A stretch of 64,000 nucleotides of DNA from Pedobacter ginsenosidimutans (GTDB lineage Bacteria; Bacteroidota; Bacteroidia; Sphingobacteriales; Sphingobacteriaceae). A model generated the notes under the pieces. It saw only the letters and a program-made list of their open reading frames with translations. It did no database searches and was not told where the DNA came from. Positions 7,269 through 18,500 of this stretch are shown piece after piece. Position numbers and translations under genes: made by a program. The stretch covers positions 62,001-126,000 of the forward strand of contig NZ_LMZQ01000005.1 of the NCBI RefSeq assembly GCF_001442625.1, read 5' to 3'. How positions within the stretch are numbered: position 1 is the first letter of the stretch; each line of letters begins with the position of its first letter.

Positions 7269-8264
7269 TTATCCTTCAATCGCCTTCCAAAGCATATCTT
7301 TTAGCTCTAAAATATTTTTTTCAGCTACCGACGAAATAAATATAGATGGAATATTTGGCAGATCCTGTTTCATTTCTTCTATCAGTTCTTCATCTAACAT
7401 ATCTGATTTGGTAATGGCTAAAACATGCGGTTTCTGCATTAATTCAGGATTGTAAGATTCCAGTTCGCTTTTAAGGATTTCGTATTCTTCTTTAATTGAA
7501 CGGCTTGTATCGGCCGGTACCATGAATAACAATACAGAATTACGCTCAATATGGCGTAAGAAACGATAGCCTAAACCCTTACCTTTCGATGCACCTTCGA
7601 TAATTCCTGGAATATCGGCCATTACAAAAGATTTTCCACCTCTGTAACTTACAATACCCAGATTAGGAACAATGGTAGTAAAAGGATAATCGGCAATTTC
7701 TGGCTTAGCAGCCGAAACTACTGAAAGTAAAGTAGATTTTCCTGCATTTGGGAAACCAACCAGGCCAACATCGGCCAAAACTTTTAATTCTAAAATGTTC
7801 CAAACCTCTTGTCCCTGCTCACCCGGTTGTGCAAAACGTGGTGTTTGCTGAACCGAATTTTTAAAGTGTGCATTCCCTAAACCACCACGGCCACCGGCGG
7901 TTAAGATCTTAGTTTCGCCATCTTTGGTAATTTCGAAAAGAATTTCTCCAGTTTCAGCGTCTTTAGCAATGGTACCAAGCGGAACCTCCAGGATTTCATC
8001 CTTGCCTTGTTTACCGAATTTATGGGAACTACCGCCTGCTCCACCATCTTCAGCAATAATGTGCTTACGGTATTTAAGGTGCAATAATGTCCAGATATGG
8101 ATACTGCCTTTAACGATAATGTGGCCACCACGACCGCCATCACCACCATCGGGGCCACCCATTGATGTTAAAATATCACGATGCAAATGTGCCGAACCTG
8201 CCCCGCCTTTACCAGAACGGCAACAAATCTTTACATAATCTACGAAATTCGAACCCTGTGACAT
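7269..8264 (-). CDS. obg: GTPase Obg/CgtA
   Basis: A 331-residue essential ribosome-associated GTPase. The glycine-rich Obg fold occupies about 1-158 (many GG repeats such as [15 protein letters not shown]). The G domain follows with the P-loop [10 protein letters not shown], switch region [22 protein letters not shown] (G3) and ITKSD (G4). It acts in 50S subunit assembly and stress control. The C-terminal extension found in many Obg proteins is absent. It lies downstream of adk on the same strand, separated by a terminator-like hairpin. Confidence 0.97.
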   Translation of the reverse strand: MSQGSNFVDYVKICCRSGKGGAGSAHLHRDILTSMGGPDGGDGGRGGHIIVKGSIHIWTLLHLKYRKHIIAEDGGAGGSSHKFGKQGKDEILEVPLGTIAKDAETGEILFEITKDGETKILTAGGRGGLGNAHFKNSVQQTPRFAQPGEQGQEVWNILELKVLADVGLVGFPNAGKSTLLSVVSAAKPEIADYPFTTIVPNLGIVSYRGGKSFVMADIPGIIEGASKGKGLGYRFLRHIERNSVLLFMVPADTSRSIKEEYEILKSELESYNPELMQKPHVLAITKSDMLDEELIEEMKQDLPNIPSIFISSVAEKNILELKDMLWKAIEG

Positions 8265-8320
8265 ATTTTAATATTGAAATGTTAATACCGGAACGTCGAA
8301 ACAACAATTCCTTTAAAATT

Positions 8321-8354
8321 AAAGAGTTATAACGTTTTAACATTATAACTCTTT
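8321..8354 (-). terminator. Terminator hairpin after adk
   Basis: Arms 8321-8332 and 8343-8354 (AAAGAGTTATAA / TTATAACTCTTT) pair perfectly over 12 bp around a 10-nt loop. It lies between the adk stop and the obg start, so it probably ends or attenuates adk transcription. Confidence 0.6.
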
Positions 8355-8420
8355 TTATGTTTTTGAATATCGGATCAGGAATTAATTAAAACCGTCTCTT
8401 TTATATCCGCTACCTGAACT

Positions 8421-8996
8421 TTATACCTTATACTGATCAATTACAGCGCAAAGATCATTGTATACTGTTTCTATTTCACCTATTCCGTTTACTTTATTCA
8501 ACTTTCCTTGCTCTTCATAATAGGGCAATACGTGGATGGTTTTATCAAAGTATTCTGAAATCCGTTTCTTTAATTTTTCAGCGTCGTCATCAGGGCGGCC
8601 GCTGGTTTTGTGACGTTCGGCAATACGTTTTGTTAACTCCTCCTGGTCAACATCTAAAGCAATAACACCAGCAATTTTACTGCCTTTACGCTCTAAAAAT
8701 AAATCAAGCTCAATTGCTTGCGGAACGGTACGCGGAAATCCATCAAACACAAATCCTTTAGCATCAGGATTTTTATCTACCTCTTCTTCAAGCATGGCAA
8801 TTGTAATGGCATCAGGAACCAATTCTCCATCAGCTAACAATTGACTTACTTTTTTTCCTAATTCGGTTTCTCCTTTAACGTGTGCTCTAAAAAGATCGCC
8901 TGTTGAAACGTGTACCAACTGATATTTTGTAATCAGCTTTTCAGATTGGGTGCCTTTACCCGCCCCTGGAGGGCCAAAGAGAACTAAATTAAGCAT
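8421..8996 (-). CDS. adk: Adenylate kinase
   Basis: A 191-residue enzyme that interconverts ATP + AMP and 2 ADP. The P-loop GPPGAGKGT is at 8-16, the AMP-binding signature FDGFPRT in the middle, and an Arg-rich region (RIAERHKTSGRPDDD) precedes the C-terminal helices. The lid is the short type without zinc cysteines, which explains the short length compared with about 215 residues in enterobacteria. A Bacteroidota -7 element (minus-strand TATATTTG, 9111-9118) lies about 115 nt upstream. Confidence 0.97.
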   Translation of the reverse strand: MLNLVLFGPPGAGKGTQSEKLITKYQLVHVSTGDLFRAHVKGETELGKKVSQLLADGELVPDAITIAMLEEEVDKNPDAKGFVFDGFPRTVPQAIELDLFLERKGSKIAGVIALDVDQEELTKRIAERHKTSGRPDDDAEKLKKRISEYFDKTIHVLPYYEEQGKLNKVNGIGEIETVYNDLCAVIDQYKV

Positions 8997-9436
8997 TCAA
9001 GTTGTTTAGGTTGTCTTCAAAAATTAAAAAGCCTTATTCCTATGGCTCTGTTAAAAGTAATATTCAAATCACTGATTAATAGGATTAGACATTGCTTACT
9101 TTCAAGGCTGCAAATATATAATTATTAATTTAGATGCCATTTAAAATTGATGATTTATTTAAAAATGGGCTATTTTAATGACATTTATCTTCTTCTAAGA
9201 AGAATCTTGTGCCATTTTTATATTTAACAGAATTTTCTTCAAATACTAATGGGTCTGACCAAACAATCCTTTTATATTTTTATTAAATTTCACAAAAAAC
9301 TTAAGTATTTGTAACATTACCGAACTGATATCTTCCAATATACCAAGATTGTAAAAAACGAAATGCCACGATATTGCCCTCAGCAGAAAATCATCTATCG
9401 CCTAGAATAGAAGAGTCAATTTTATTGATCTCAAAT
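8997..9436. other. Gene-free stretch upstream of adk
   Basis: These 440 nt hold a candidate minus-strand promoter for adk (9111-9118) and AT-rich sequence. I see no other gene, repeat or structured RNA. Confidence 0.5.
9111..9118 (-). promoter_or_regulatory. Candidate -7 element for adk
   Basis: Read on the minus strand the sequence is TATATTTG, a match to the Bacteroidota sigma-ABfr -7 consensus TAnnTTTG. It is followed by GCAG and an untranslated leader of about 110 nt before adk. No good -33 TTTG is visible. Confidence 0.4.
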
Positions 9437-9931
9437 TTAAAAGTCTGCAATATCAAGAGCCCTCTTGCTAAATTTCAGATAAGTAACAATAACTTTCGAT
9501 CCAATTTTGTAACGGCTATAATCCTCTTGCTTAACCTCAATCCTTATTTTTTCATTTTTAAATGGGCCCGAAAAAGTCAGGTATTCTGCATGCTCTGTTT
9601 TGTCCCGGCCAATAACTACACTCATTAATCTGTTTTTTCCGTTTAGTTTATCTTTCTTCCAATTGTATTTGTTATATCTATCTGCTAACCAGGCAATGCA
9701 GTAGCAAAAACTAAACATTAATAATCCTATGGCAGTAAAAGCGATATAGTCATAATACTTCAGATTGTCTAAAGTTTCCTTTTCTACAGCTAAAGCAGCA
9801 ATTATCCCAATAAAGAACATACCAGCAACAAGCGTAATTACAGCGATTCTCATGAATGGTTTTTGCGCTGTCTCCATTTGCGCTATTTCTTCTTCAGTCA
9901 AAGGAATATTTTCCTGTAACCGTATTTGCAT
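9437..9931 (-). CDS. Hypothetical membrane protein
   Basis: A 164-residue protein with two membrane helices (about 28-48 and 63-85), a short charged N-terminus and a soluble C-terminal domain of about 75 residues (NRLMSVVIGRDKTEHAEYLT, ending KFSKRALDIADF). The C-terminal part looks beta-rich, but I do not recognise a family. It starts with MQIRLQENIPLTEEEIAQ. It stands alone between adk and a plus-strand membrane protein. Confidence 0.6.
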   Translation of the reverse strand: MQIRLQENIPLTEEEIAQMETAQKPFMRIAVITLVAGMFFIGIIAALAVEKETLDNLKYYDYIAFTAIGLLMFSFCYCIAWLADRYNKYNWKKDKLNGKNRLMSVVIGRDKTEHAEYLTFSGPFKNEKIRIEVKQEDYSRYKIGSKVIVTYLKFSKRALDIADF

Positions 9932-10105
9932 ATAGTCTATTTAATGATGACAACCTTAATAAAAACCCTCCAATTTCAACAGTTGCAGACTACTCTATCA
10001 ACTCTCCGTGTATGGCTAAATTAAAAATTTTAATCAATTAATTTCTCTTTCGTTACTGCAATAATTTCCGAAATTGTGGTTTGATATTTATCCAATTAGT
10101 TATTT

Positions 10106-10696
10106 ATGAATACCTATCACTTCCATTTTAATAACGGCCAAAAATCCTCAACTATTCTGTTTTGGTTTTTTACCACCTTGCTAACTATTGTATTAACAAT
10201 TACCGTTTTACTGGTACATCCCGATCCGCTTTTCCCCACCTGGTTACTGCTGATTTCCTTACCATTAATGTTTATGGCCATTTACAAGTTGTTTAAAGTG
10301 GCCTCCGAAAGGCGGTCAGGAGAAATTGTTTCACTAAATAAAGAAGGCTTTACCAGTTCCTGTTTCGGTTCTGTTTTGTTTTCAGAAATACACTCCATTC
10401 AGGTTCCCGTAAGGCAAATAGGGCTACTGGGGGGACTACAGCGCGACTATTATAAAAATACGGACGTAGATACTCCTTACCTGGAATTTTCGATCACCAC
10501 TCAGGATGGAAAAATGTTAAATTGGATATTGAATGAGTGGGGTGGGATTTATAATTCAGAAGAAGAGTTTTCAATTTTCTTTAACTTTCTTACAGCGCTA
10601 ACCAATCAGCTGTATCAACTTTATCACACTAATGAGCCATATAACAGCTATCTAAAAATTCTTGGAGAGAAAGGTTCCTGGGAAAAGCGAGGTTAA
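10106..10696 (+). CDS. Hypothetical membrane protein
   Basis: A 196-residue protein with two closely spaced membrane helices (about 15-38 and 45-63) and a soluble C-terminal domain with an initial beta-strand pattern (GEIVSLNKEGFTSSCFGSVL). This topology resembles small bacterial proteins with a PH-like domain after two helices, but no motif proves it. It is divergent from the gene at 9437 and appears monocistronic. Confidence 0.55.
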   Translation: MNTYHFHFNNGQKSSTILFWFFTTLLTIVLTITVLLVHPDPLFPTWLLLISLPLMFMAIYKLFKVASERRSGEIVSLNKEGFTSSCFGSVLFSEIHSIQVPVRQIGLLGGLQRDYYKNTDVDTPYLEFSITTQDGKMLNWILNEWGGIYNSEEEFSIFFNFLTALTNQLYQLYHTNEPYNSYLKILGEKGSWEKRG

Positions 10697-11018
10697 GCTA
10701 AAAAAGGTCTTTCAAACTGAACTTCTCAGTATGGTTTCTTCGCATTAAAATATGGTCTTTACTTAACCATCGCTCAATACAGGCTAGGTTCGGGCTGGCA
10801 TATGAAATTAATTTCTCTTGAAATTTAATCATGAGCCAAGGTTTAATACAAATATTTAAACACGATAATTAAAAAAGCAATACGTACATAAAAAATCGTC
10901 CATACAGGTTTAAGAGAAACCTACGTCCTTATAATATTTTTAAAAACATACCAAATAAATCAACTAAATAATTGAGTCTAATCCTGTCCTTTTAAATCAA
11001 TCGGATCATGCTCTTATT
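10697..11018. other. Gene-free stretch before the polysaccharide locus
   Basis: These 322 nt separate a plus-strand gene from the 3' end of the minus-strand polysaccharide locus. No convincing ORF, repeat or hairpin terminator is seen. Confidence 0.4.
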
Positions 11019-12938
11019 TTAGTGTGTAGGTTTTACAGGTACAATATTTCCCTGTTCATCAAAATACATCGGGTCTATACAAACCTCACGGTTATAGCCA
11101 GCCGCATCGCCCATTTTTATTCCATCGGGATAACTAAATCTATGGTAAATAACATACCATTCATCTTTTCCCGGGATCTGCAATACAGAATTATGGCCTG
11201 TACCATAAATCCCTTTGGATGGATCTTTTTGAAGAATCAGGTTATTTTCTGAAATCTTAATAGGACCTGTAGGAGAACTTGAGGTACCATACCGTACCCG
11301 ATAATTTTCACTTCTCGTATCCTCTTCAGACCATAGGAAATAATAAATTCCCTTACGGTAAAATACATAGGTACCTTCTCTAAAAGTTTTATCCGTTTGG
11401 AGAACTTTTGTTGTATTGGCTTTTAGAGATACCATGTCTTTATTAAGTTCAGCTACCGCAAGGTATCCATTTCCCCAGTACAAATAGCTTGTACCTGTTT
11501 TAGGATCGGTAAATACGGCAGGATCAATTTCCTGTCCACCTTTTACCCCTTCTGGTTTAGAATTGATCAGCGGTTTTCCAGAATCCACAAATGGACCTGT
11601 TGGAAGGTTTGATACAGCGACACCGATTTTTTGTGCTGCTGTAAAATAATAGTAATACCTGTAATCACCTTTTACCTTTTTCTCTGCAATAGTGGGTGCC
11701 CAGGCATTGCGGTTGGCCCAGGTAACATCTTTTTTCAGATCAAGAATAACGCCTTCATCTTTCCAGTTAACCAGGTCTGTAGAAGAAAAGGTTTTAAAAT
11801 AATAGCCGCTCCAGCCGTCGAAACCATCACTCGTTGGATAGATATAGTATTTCTTGGTTTTATTAGAATATAACACATCCGGATCTGCATAAAAACCATC
11901 TAGCACAGGGTTCTTTTTTAGTTTCAGCTCCATTCCTTGCGGCAGGCCCCACCGGGTAGTAAGTGCAGTTAATTCTTTACGCGATATAGGAATAATTGTT
12001 CCATGCCTTGGATGAAAATCCATTTTTACATCCTGATCTATTACCTTAAATTCATCCAGATCATCACTTATACAAAACTGATATTTTCCTTTTCCGTACA
12101 CATCGTACATTAATATATATTTTTCGCTGTTGTTGAGCTTAAATACTCCTGAGCCTTCAACAGCATCTCTGGTTTGCTGCTTATAGTCCTCTTGCTCAAT
12201 CCATTTCCCCGAAACCAGCGAATCTGTAAGCGCCAGTTTTATTCCATTCCCATTGCCTTCTGTTTTATAAAACAGGTAAAACAGTCCGTTTTTATTAATA
12301 ATGTCGCCATCAATGCAGGATTTGCCATTCTTCGGACGAAACAGTACCGTTGGTTCAGATTCAAAGTCGGTAAAATCACTGTTTACGTAGGCATAATAAA
12401 TGATATCCGGACCAGTACCATGTTGCATAGACCAATATACCATGTATTTTTTCCTCGCGGGATCGTAAATGGTTTGTGGTGCCCACACCCGTTTTAAATT
12501 TTCATTTCCTTTGAAACGTTCCTGTATATTAATTATAGTATGTTTCCAGTTCAGCAGGTCATCAGATTTCATCAAAATCAATGCCCGATTAGAATCCCAT
12601 CCTTTCGAGGAAGTCATATCGGTGAGCACCATATAAAACGATTTTCCATTTTCTGCCCTAAGAATGTGAGGATCACGTACTCCTCCCGTAGAACTGATTA
12701 CTTTCGAATCCAGAACAGGCTGGTTATTATTCAGCGCACGGTAATTGTATCCATCGGTACTAATGGCAAAGCAAACTGCCTCATCCTTCACGGCATTCCC
12801 CTTAAAATAGGTAAACAGGTATCCTGCAAAATCCTTTTCTGATGGGCCAGATTTATATTCCTGACCAAATAAGTTTCCGATAAAAGCTATATGCAAAAAA
12901 TAAAGGAGGATCGGCCGAAGATTTAGGCATCTTTTCAT
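11019..12938 (-). CDS. Secreted tandem glycoside hydrolase family 43 protein
   Basis: A 639-residue protein with a signal peptide (about 1-25) and two five-bladed propeller GH43-type domains. Domain 1 (about 35-340) shows GGVRDPHIL, CIDGDIINKNGLFYLFYK and the probable acid Glu in AVEGSGVF. Domain 2 (about 345-630) shows NPVLDGFYADPDVL with the base Asp, EIDPAVF with the middle Asp, and REGTYVFY with a Glu. Both domains therefore keep likely catalytic triads. GH43 enzymes release L-arabinofuranose or D-xylose from plant glycans such as arabinan and arabinoxylan. It is the last gene of the SusCD locus, which supports a glycan target with arabinose or xylose; the exact substrate is not deducible. 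Confidence 0.85.
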   Translation of the reverse strand: MKRCLNLRPILLYFLHIAFIGNLFGQEYKSGPSEKDFAGYLFTYFKGNAVKDEAVCFAISTDGYNYRALNNNQPVLDSKVISSTGGVRDPHILRAENGKSFYMVLTDMTSSKGWDSNRALILMKSDDLLNWKHTIINIQERFKGNENLKRVWAPQTIYDPARKKYMVYWSMQHGTGPDIIYYAYVNSDFTDFESEPTVLFRPKNGKSCIDGDIINKNGLFYLFYKTEGNGNGIKLALTDSLVSGKWIEQEDYKQQTRDAVEGSGVFKLNNSEKYILMYDVYGKGKYQFCISDDLDEFKVIDQDVKMDFHPRHGTIIPISRKELTALTTRWGLPQGMELKLKKNPVLDGFYADPDVLYSNKTKKYYIYPTSDGFDGWSGYYFKTFSSTDLVNWKDEGVILDLKKDVTWANRNAWAPTIAEKKVKGDYRYYYYFTAAQKIGVAVSNLPTGPFVDSGKPLINSKPEGVKGGQEIDPAVFTDPKTGTSYLYWGNGYLAVAELNKDMVSLKANTTKVLQTDKTFREGTYVFYRKGIYYFLWSEEDTRSENYRVRYGTSSSPTGPIKISENNLILQKDPSKGIYGTGHNSVLQIPGKDEWYVIYHRFSYPDGIKMGDAAGYNREVCIDPMYFDEQGNIVPVKPTH

Positions 12939-12973
12939 TGTAAAAGTTGATGTTTTTTATTGATGAGTAAAGA

Positions 12974-13013
12974 AGTTGATTATGAATGAGCAGATGCTCA
13001 TCCATAATCAACT
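12974..13013 (-). other. Intergenic hairpin inside the polysaccharide locus
   Basis: Outer arms 12974-12984 and 13003-13013 pair over 11 bp (AGTTGATTATG / CATAATCAACT) and inner arms over 6 bp (TGAGCA / TGCTCA). It lies just after the DUF3823 stop codon, without a U-tract on the minus strand. It may protect or process mRNA and reduce expression of the GH43 gene compared with susCD. Confidence 0.55.
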
Positions 13014-13017
13014 GTTT

Positions 13018-13698
13018 TTATTTTAGCGCAATTTTTTGAACTTGTGAATAAACGTATTCCCCTGCAACAGTAGCTTTCACCCCTACTCTTGCATAGATAA
13101 AATCAAGGGTTTTAAGGTTGTCGGGTATGTCTGCTGATAATGTAGTTGGTGAACCGAATACCAATGAAGAAACATTTCCATCTACACGTACATCGCGGAG
13201 TACCTGATCTGTTAAAATCGATTTCCCCAGGTAAAGGCGAACCAATTCTACATTTGCCGTTTGTACCACTTTATTCACTACAAAATTAGCACTAATGGTA
13301 TTACCTGATTTTGCAAAGGTTTCGTTAGTAATGTTAAAGTATGGTGTTACTGGTACATCCAGGTTGGTATCGCCTGTTACATTAACCCTTATGGTATCTG
13401 TTGCCTGTTGCAACCATGGCGCATCGGCCATGCGGGTAAGTTTATATTGGCCGGCAAATAATTTTGCTGAAAAACTGCCATCCTGATTCATATAAACATA
13501 GATTGGGGAGCGGAGGGCATAACCATCCTGCCATAGTTCAAATCGAGGGCCATTATTGCGTACCCCTAATGGTTTATTCTGATATACCACCTTACCTGAT
13601 AAAGTAAATTCAGGTGCATCGAAATTATCGTATTCTCCGCAACTGGCCAGAAATAAACTGGTTGCTGCGATAAATATTGTTAAAAATTTAATTTTCAT
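13018..13698 (-). CDS. DUF3823 domain-containing lipoprotein
   Basis: A 226-residue lipoprotein: signal peptide with lipobox FLASC (Cys20), then an N-terminal beta-sandwich beginning FTLSGKVVYQNKPLGV, with GPRFELWQDGYAL and SFSAKLFAGQYKLTR, and a second C-terminal beta domain (about 120-226). This two-part architecture is DUF3823, typically encoded directly after susD. Such proteins are surface lipoproteins thought to help bind glycans, like SusE/SusF, though most are uncharacterised. It follows susD by 11 nt. Confidence 0.85.
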   Translation of the reverse strand: MKIKFLTIFIAATSLFLASCGEYDNFDAPEFTLSGKVVYQNKPLGVRNNGPRFELWQDGYALRSPIYVYMNQDGSFSAKLFAGQYKLTRMADAPWLQQATDTIRVNVTGDTNLDVPVTPYFNITNETFAKSGNTISANFVVNKVVQTANVELVRLYLGKSILTDQVLRDVRVDGNVSSLVFGSPTTLSADIPDNLKTLDFIYARVGVKATVAGEYVYSQVQKIALK

Positions 13699-13709
13699 GA
13701 TAGTCTGTG

Positions 13710-15542
13710 TTATTGGAAAGGGTTTCTAACAATTTTTGGATTGCCGTTTAAAACATCTTGTGCAATTGATGAATAATAATTTGTCATACGGAATAACCTT
13801 GCACGACGGAAACGTGTTGGCCTTACTCTTGCATAAATATATTTTCCATTATCTTGATGACCTGGTCTTACCACTCTATAAGAATATAATCCCATTACAA
13901 CTGCATTTGGATCTGTTTCTGTACCATCCCAAACGATGTGCGCAATACGCCATCTTTTTAAATCAAAGTAACGGTGATCTTCGAAAGCAAGCTCCACGCG
14001 ACGCTCATTACGGATAATGTCGTTTGTTAGTACGCTTATACTGTTGGCTGGAAATCCTGCACGCGCACGAACCGAATTTACATATCCTAAGCCCTCAGGG
14101 CGACCTAATTCAAAAGCTGCTTCTGCCGCGTTTAAATAAATTTCGCCTAAGCGAAACCAGGGCCACCAGTTTACAGCTGATGTCCCACGGGTACTTGCAG
14201 CAGGCGCATCGCTTACCATTTTGCGGATATAAAAACCTGTATTGCTTACATCTACTGCATCGTCTTTAGGGCCATCGAAACCCGTCCAAACCTGTCCGTC
14301 AGTATAGTTTGCACCAAGTACAGCTGAGGTAGTTAACTGGTAAGAACCATTGTTGTAAACTGCCACACCTGCCTGCATTCTTACCGGACTGTTTTTAAAC
14401 GATGTGCCCGGGTAAATGACCGTTCCAAATAACCTGGCATCCTTATTGGCAAAAATATCGGCAGGATTAGTGTAAGTAATGTAATTGCCGTTTGCATCTT
14501 TGTCTTTTAGTGTACCTTTGCTTCCATCTAAATAATTAAAACTTTCTACAAGACTTAGAGATGGTGAAATCGCAGATGATGCCTCGTTGTCTTCCGTCAT
14601 ACTTTTAACAATGTTATCATAAGTAAAGCGGTGTACTTTGGTACCCAGTGCGAAATCTTTTGCAAAAATCACTTCACTAACAGGTTTTTTATTCAGCATG
14701 TCGTAGAAGTTTGCCCCTTTATCTGCATTCTCGTTATACAAGGCATAGGGACCCGCAATTATTTCTTTCGAAGCTGTAAGCGATTTGTTATAGTAATCAG
14801 TAGCCATTGATGCAGGAATCCCTACTTCGCCACCAGGGGTGCTAATTGGAGCAGCCATTAAGCTGTTGTATTTGGCTATAGATGCAGCATATAACATCGC
14901 TCTGCTTTCTAAAGCAAGAGCAGTATATCGGTTTGCACGGGTTTTGATTGAATTATTTGCAGCCAGATCAGCTTTAATTTCTTCAAGTTCTTTATAAATG
15001 AAATCATAAACCTCTGATTCTTTTGCTCTTGGAACCTGTAATGGTGTAGGGTCGCCACTAAAATCATATATCAATTGTTTGGTTACTAAAGGCACACCGC
15101 CCATACGTTTTACCATTTCAAAATAAACAAAGGCACGGATAAAGCGCATTTCACCAATAAAAAGGCTTTTTTGAGCTGGTGTTAGCTTAACACCCAATGT
15201 GTTTATATTTTCTAATGAAAGATTAAGGTCGCGGATCAATCCATAATCCCAGTAGCGACCATAATCACTTCCGTACTGGAAGTCGTTTCTACCGTTTTGG
15301 TCACGTGTGCCCGACCACATGGCATCATCTATTTCAGTCATTCCTCCGGTATTAAAAACACCATGCAATGAGGGTAGGCGGTTATAGTAGTTGGCCAAAA
15401 GTGAGGTGATCAGATTTGGGTCGTTCCACAATTGTTCATCACTGATGGTGTTTTTCGATTCACGGTAAAACCAGTCATCGTGCTTGCAACTGTTCATGGT
15501 TAAACCGATAAATAGTGCAAATGCTATATAAATTTTTTTCAT
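13710..15542 (-). CDS. RagB/SusD family surface glycan-binding lipoprotein
   Basis: A 610-residue lipoprotein with signal peptide and lipobox MNSCKHDDWFY (Cys19). The TPR-bearing SusD fold is shown by GEMRFIRAFVYFEMVKRMGG near residue 135 and the C-terminal NWWPWFRLGEIYLNAAEAAF and NDIIRNERRVELAFEDHRYF motifs. SusD proteins cap the SusC channel and deliver oligosaccharides to it. It lies 11 nt downstream of susC, so the two are co-transcribed and form the outer-membrane import complex. Confidence 0.96.
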   Translation of the reverse strand: MKKIYIAFALFIGLTMNSCKHDDWFYRESKNTISDEQLWNDPNLITSLLANYYNRLPSLHGVFNTGGMTEIDDAMWSGTRDQNGRNDFQYGSDYGRYWDYGLIRDLNLSLENINTLGVKLTPAQKSLFIGEMRFIRAFVYFEMVKRMGGVPLVTKQLIYDFSGDPTPLQVPRAKESEVYDFIYKELEEIKADLAANNSIKTRANRYTALALESRAMLYAASIAKYNSLMAAPISTPGGEVGIPASMATDYYNKSLTASKEIIAGPYALYNENADKGANFYDMLNKKPVSEVIFAKDFALGTKVHRFTYDNIVKSMTEDNEASSAISPSLSLVESFNYLDGSKGTLKDKDANGNYITYTNPADIFANKDARLFGTVIYPGTSFKNSPVRMQAGVAVYNNGSYQLTTSAVLGANYTDGQVWTGFDGPKDDAVDVSNTGFYIRKMVSDAPAASTRGTSAVNWWPWFRLGEIYLNAAEAAFELGRPEGLGYVNSVRARAGFPANSISVLTNDIIRNERRVELAFEDHRYFDLKRWRIAHIVWDGTETDPNAVVMGLYSYRVVRPGHQDNGKYIYARVRPTRFRRARLFRMTNYYSSIAQDVLNGNPKIVRNPFQ

Positions 15543-15553
15543 TTTAATCTTTG

Positions 15554-18500
15554 TTAAAAGGTTATATTGAAACCTGCCATAAATACTTTTTGCTGTGGAT
15601 ATACCACAGCTGCTGCAGCTTCGATTTCCGGATCGATCTGGAATTTTTTCACATTATCGAATGAAATCATATTCGATCCGTTTATATAGAAGCGGATTTT
15701 CTGCGCTTTGATTTTTTCGGCAATGGTTTTAGGCAAGGTGTAAGCCAGCTCCATATTTCTTACGCGAAGGTATCTTACGTTTTTTAACCAGAAGCTATTA
15801 TTTCTGCTATTTGGTCCAGAGTTACCGTTACGAATGGCAGGGTAATATCCCGGAATCCATGCACTTGTCGGATCGTAAGGATCTGCCCTGTGCCATCTGT
15901 CTTCCAGCAGGTAGGCAGGTGAATTTCCACCACCGTGAAAGGCATTTCTTAATTCATAATCCTGGTTCCATGATTGCATGGCACCGCCAGCTAAATCGAT
16001 ATTGAAGTCTATTCCTTTCCACGATAAACCAATGCGACCACCGAAAGACATCATCGGTGCCCAGCCTGTAGGGTAACCAATAGGACGCTGATCAAGATCA
16101 TTGATCACGCCGTCTCCGTTTACATCTTTGTAGATGAAATCCCCTGGCAATTGATTTCTATTGTTGTTTCCATCATTATTAATCGGGTAATTGCGGATTT
16201 CTTCTTCAGACTGGAAACGGCCTACAACTTCGTATCCCCACCATATACCGCCCCAACGGTTTTCAGTTGAACTTGTATACTCATTATACGAATTACTGAA
16301 ACGGGGTTTGTATGAATCGAGCACTTTATATCTTGAAAAGGTAAAGTTTCCGCTTACCGTGTAATTAAGTTCTCCTACTTTACTAGCATAAGTGATGATA
16401 CCCTCAGCTCCATAATAACCATTACTGTTCAGATTCTCATATGGCAGTGGATATCCGATTTCATTGGGTAATAGTACATCATATTTAGGAGCAGGATAAC
16501 CTGTGCGGATAATCTTAAATGCATCAGCAGTTAACGTTAACTTATTATCGAACATGCCAACATCTATACCCACATTGTAGTTGGTATTTTTTACCCATGA
16601 AAGGTTGCGAACAGGTGGATTTCTAGGATCAATACCTGGATAGTATGTTCCGTTTAATACTGCATTTCCCGAATTCCAGTCGTAACCTGCCAGGTAACCA
16701 TGCATTCCTACGCCTTCTTCTAAACCTGTTTGGCCTACTGAAACGCGAAGTTTCATGTCATTTACTACGCCCTTTAACGGCTTAAAAAATGGTTCATCAG
16801 AAATGCGCCATCCTAAACTTGCCCCGGGGAAAAGCCCCCACTCTTTGCCTGTATAATACAGGTAAGAACCATCATAACGGCCCAGAATTTCAACTAGGTA
16901 TTTACCTTTGTAATTGTAATTTAAACGACCGATGAAACCGGCTCTGGCTTCGTACAACCATTCATCACCAATACCACTAAGTTCTGCAACTGTGTTTACT
17001 AAAGGAATATAGTTGTTGGTAGGATTAGAGCCAATTGAAGTTAATGTTCTATCCCAATCCGAGCGTTCATATCCTGCCATTACAGAGAAGTTATGGTCAC
17101 CGATTTGTTTCGTGTAATCCAACTGAAATTGTGCAGATCTCGCTACCGCTACACGATCAGTTTTGTAGCGCCATCTCGAATTGGTTCCGTTGCTGCGTAC
17201 GTAGTTATCGTTTTCATATCTGTACACATCATAGCTATATTGAAATCCATCGAACTTGTTATTGGTGTAATTGTAAGAAACAATTCCTTTTGCTGATAAA
17301 CCAAATTTGGTTTTGTAAGCTGCGGTCATGTTTACATTCCCGCTCATGAAAGTATTGTCTTTATAACCAGCAATATCGCGACTAAAAATTGCGGGGTTAT
17401 ATGCAAATTCATTTGTTTGGTTAGGATATAGCGGATTGTCGTTAGCATAAGGACCAACTGTTGGCCTGTTTTTGAAAATTGCCAGGATAGAAGAAAAATA
17501 ACCATCGCCACCTGGTAATCCCACATCCTGTGTTTTTTCCTGTCTGGCTGATATTTGTGTACCGATCGTAAGGCCTTCCAGCACGGTTGCTTCTAAATTT
17601 GCCTGTAGGTTTGTACGTTTATAGTTAAAGTCTTTAATCATCGCATCCTGTTGCAGGTTACCTACCGATAAGAAGTAATTGGATTTCTTGCCGCCGCCAG
17701 TGATGTTGGCATTAATGTATTGCTGCGGAATGTCTTTACGGATAACCATATCGGCATAGTTGTAGCCCCGATAACCTGGTTCGGTTCCAGCCTGCCATTT
17801 TGCAAGTTCTGCACGGGTATACACTGCGCTCGGATCGCGACCTTCATTTTGAGCGGCTTCTACCAGACCTCTTGTGTATTGCGCTGCAGTGGCCATTTCA
17901 GGAAAACGGGTAAGGTTTTGCCAACCCAAATAGCCATTAACATTTATTTTTACAGATTCATCTTTTGAACCTTTTTTCGTGGTAATTAAAACTACCCCTC
18001 TTGAAGCCCTAAAACCATATACAGCTGCGGCGGCATCTTTAAGAATAGATATGCTTTCAATATCTTCAAGGTTTAATGAATTGAAAATATCTGCGCCAGA
18101 AGCATTTTGAGTACCTACCCAGTCTGTTCCTGTCTGGCCCCCATAGGCTACACCATCGATTACAAATAATGGGTTGCCCATATTGCGGACTTCGATACTG
18201 GCTCCGCGACCAGGACGGGCATCTTTAGCACGAACAGAAACACCCTGTACCTTACCTGCAAGTGCCCCTGCGGTGGAAGTAGATGAAGTACGTACTACGT
18301 CTTCTGCTTTTAGATTACTTACTGCTCCGGTAATGTTACGTTTCGATTGCTTACCATAACCGACTACCACAACATCATCCAGTCCCTGGTTGTCGCTCTC
18401 CATTTTAATGGTAAACAGGGTTTTGTCGCCAATCGTGACGGTTTGGTTTTTGTAACCAATGTAGGTTACTAAAAAGGTGCCCTTACTTGTGCTGAGGGTA

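Noticed and set aside
7186..7455. Plus-strand ORF of 89 codons
   Set aside because: Antisense to the 3' end of obg, no recognisable protein.
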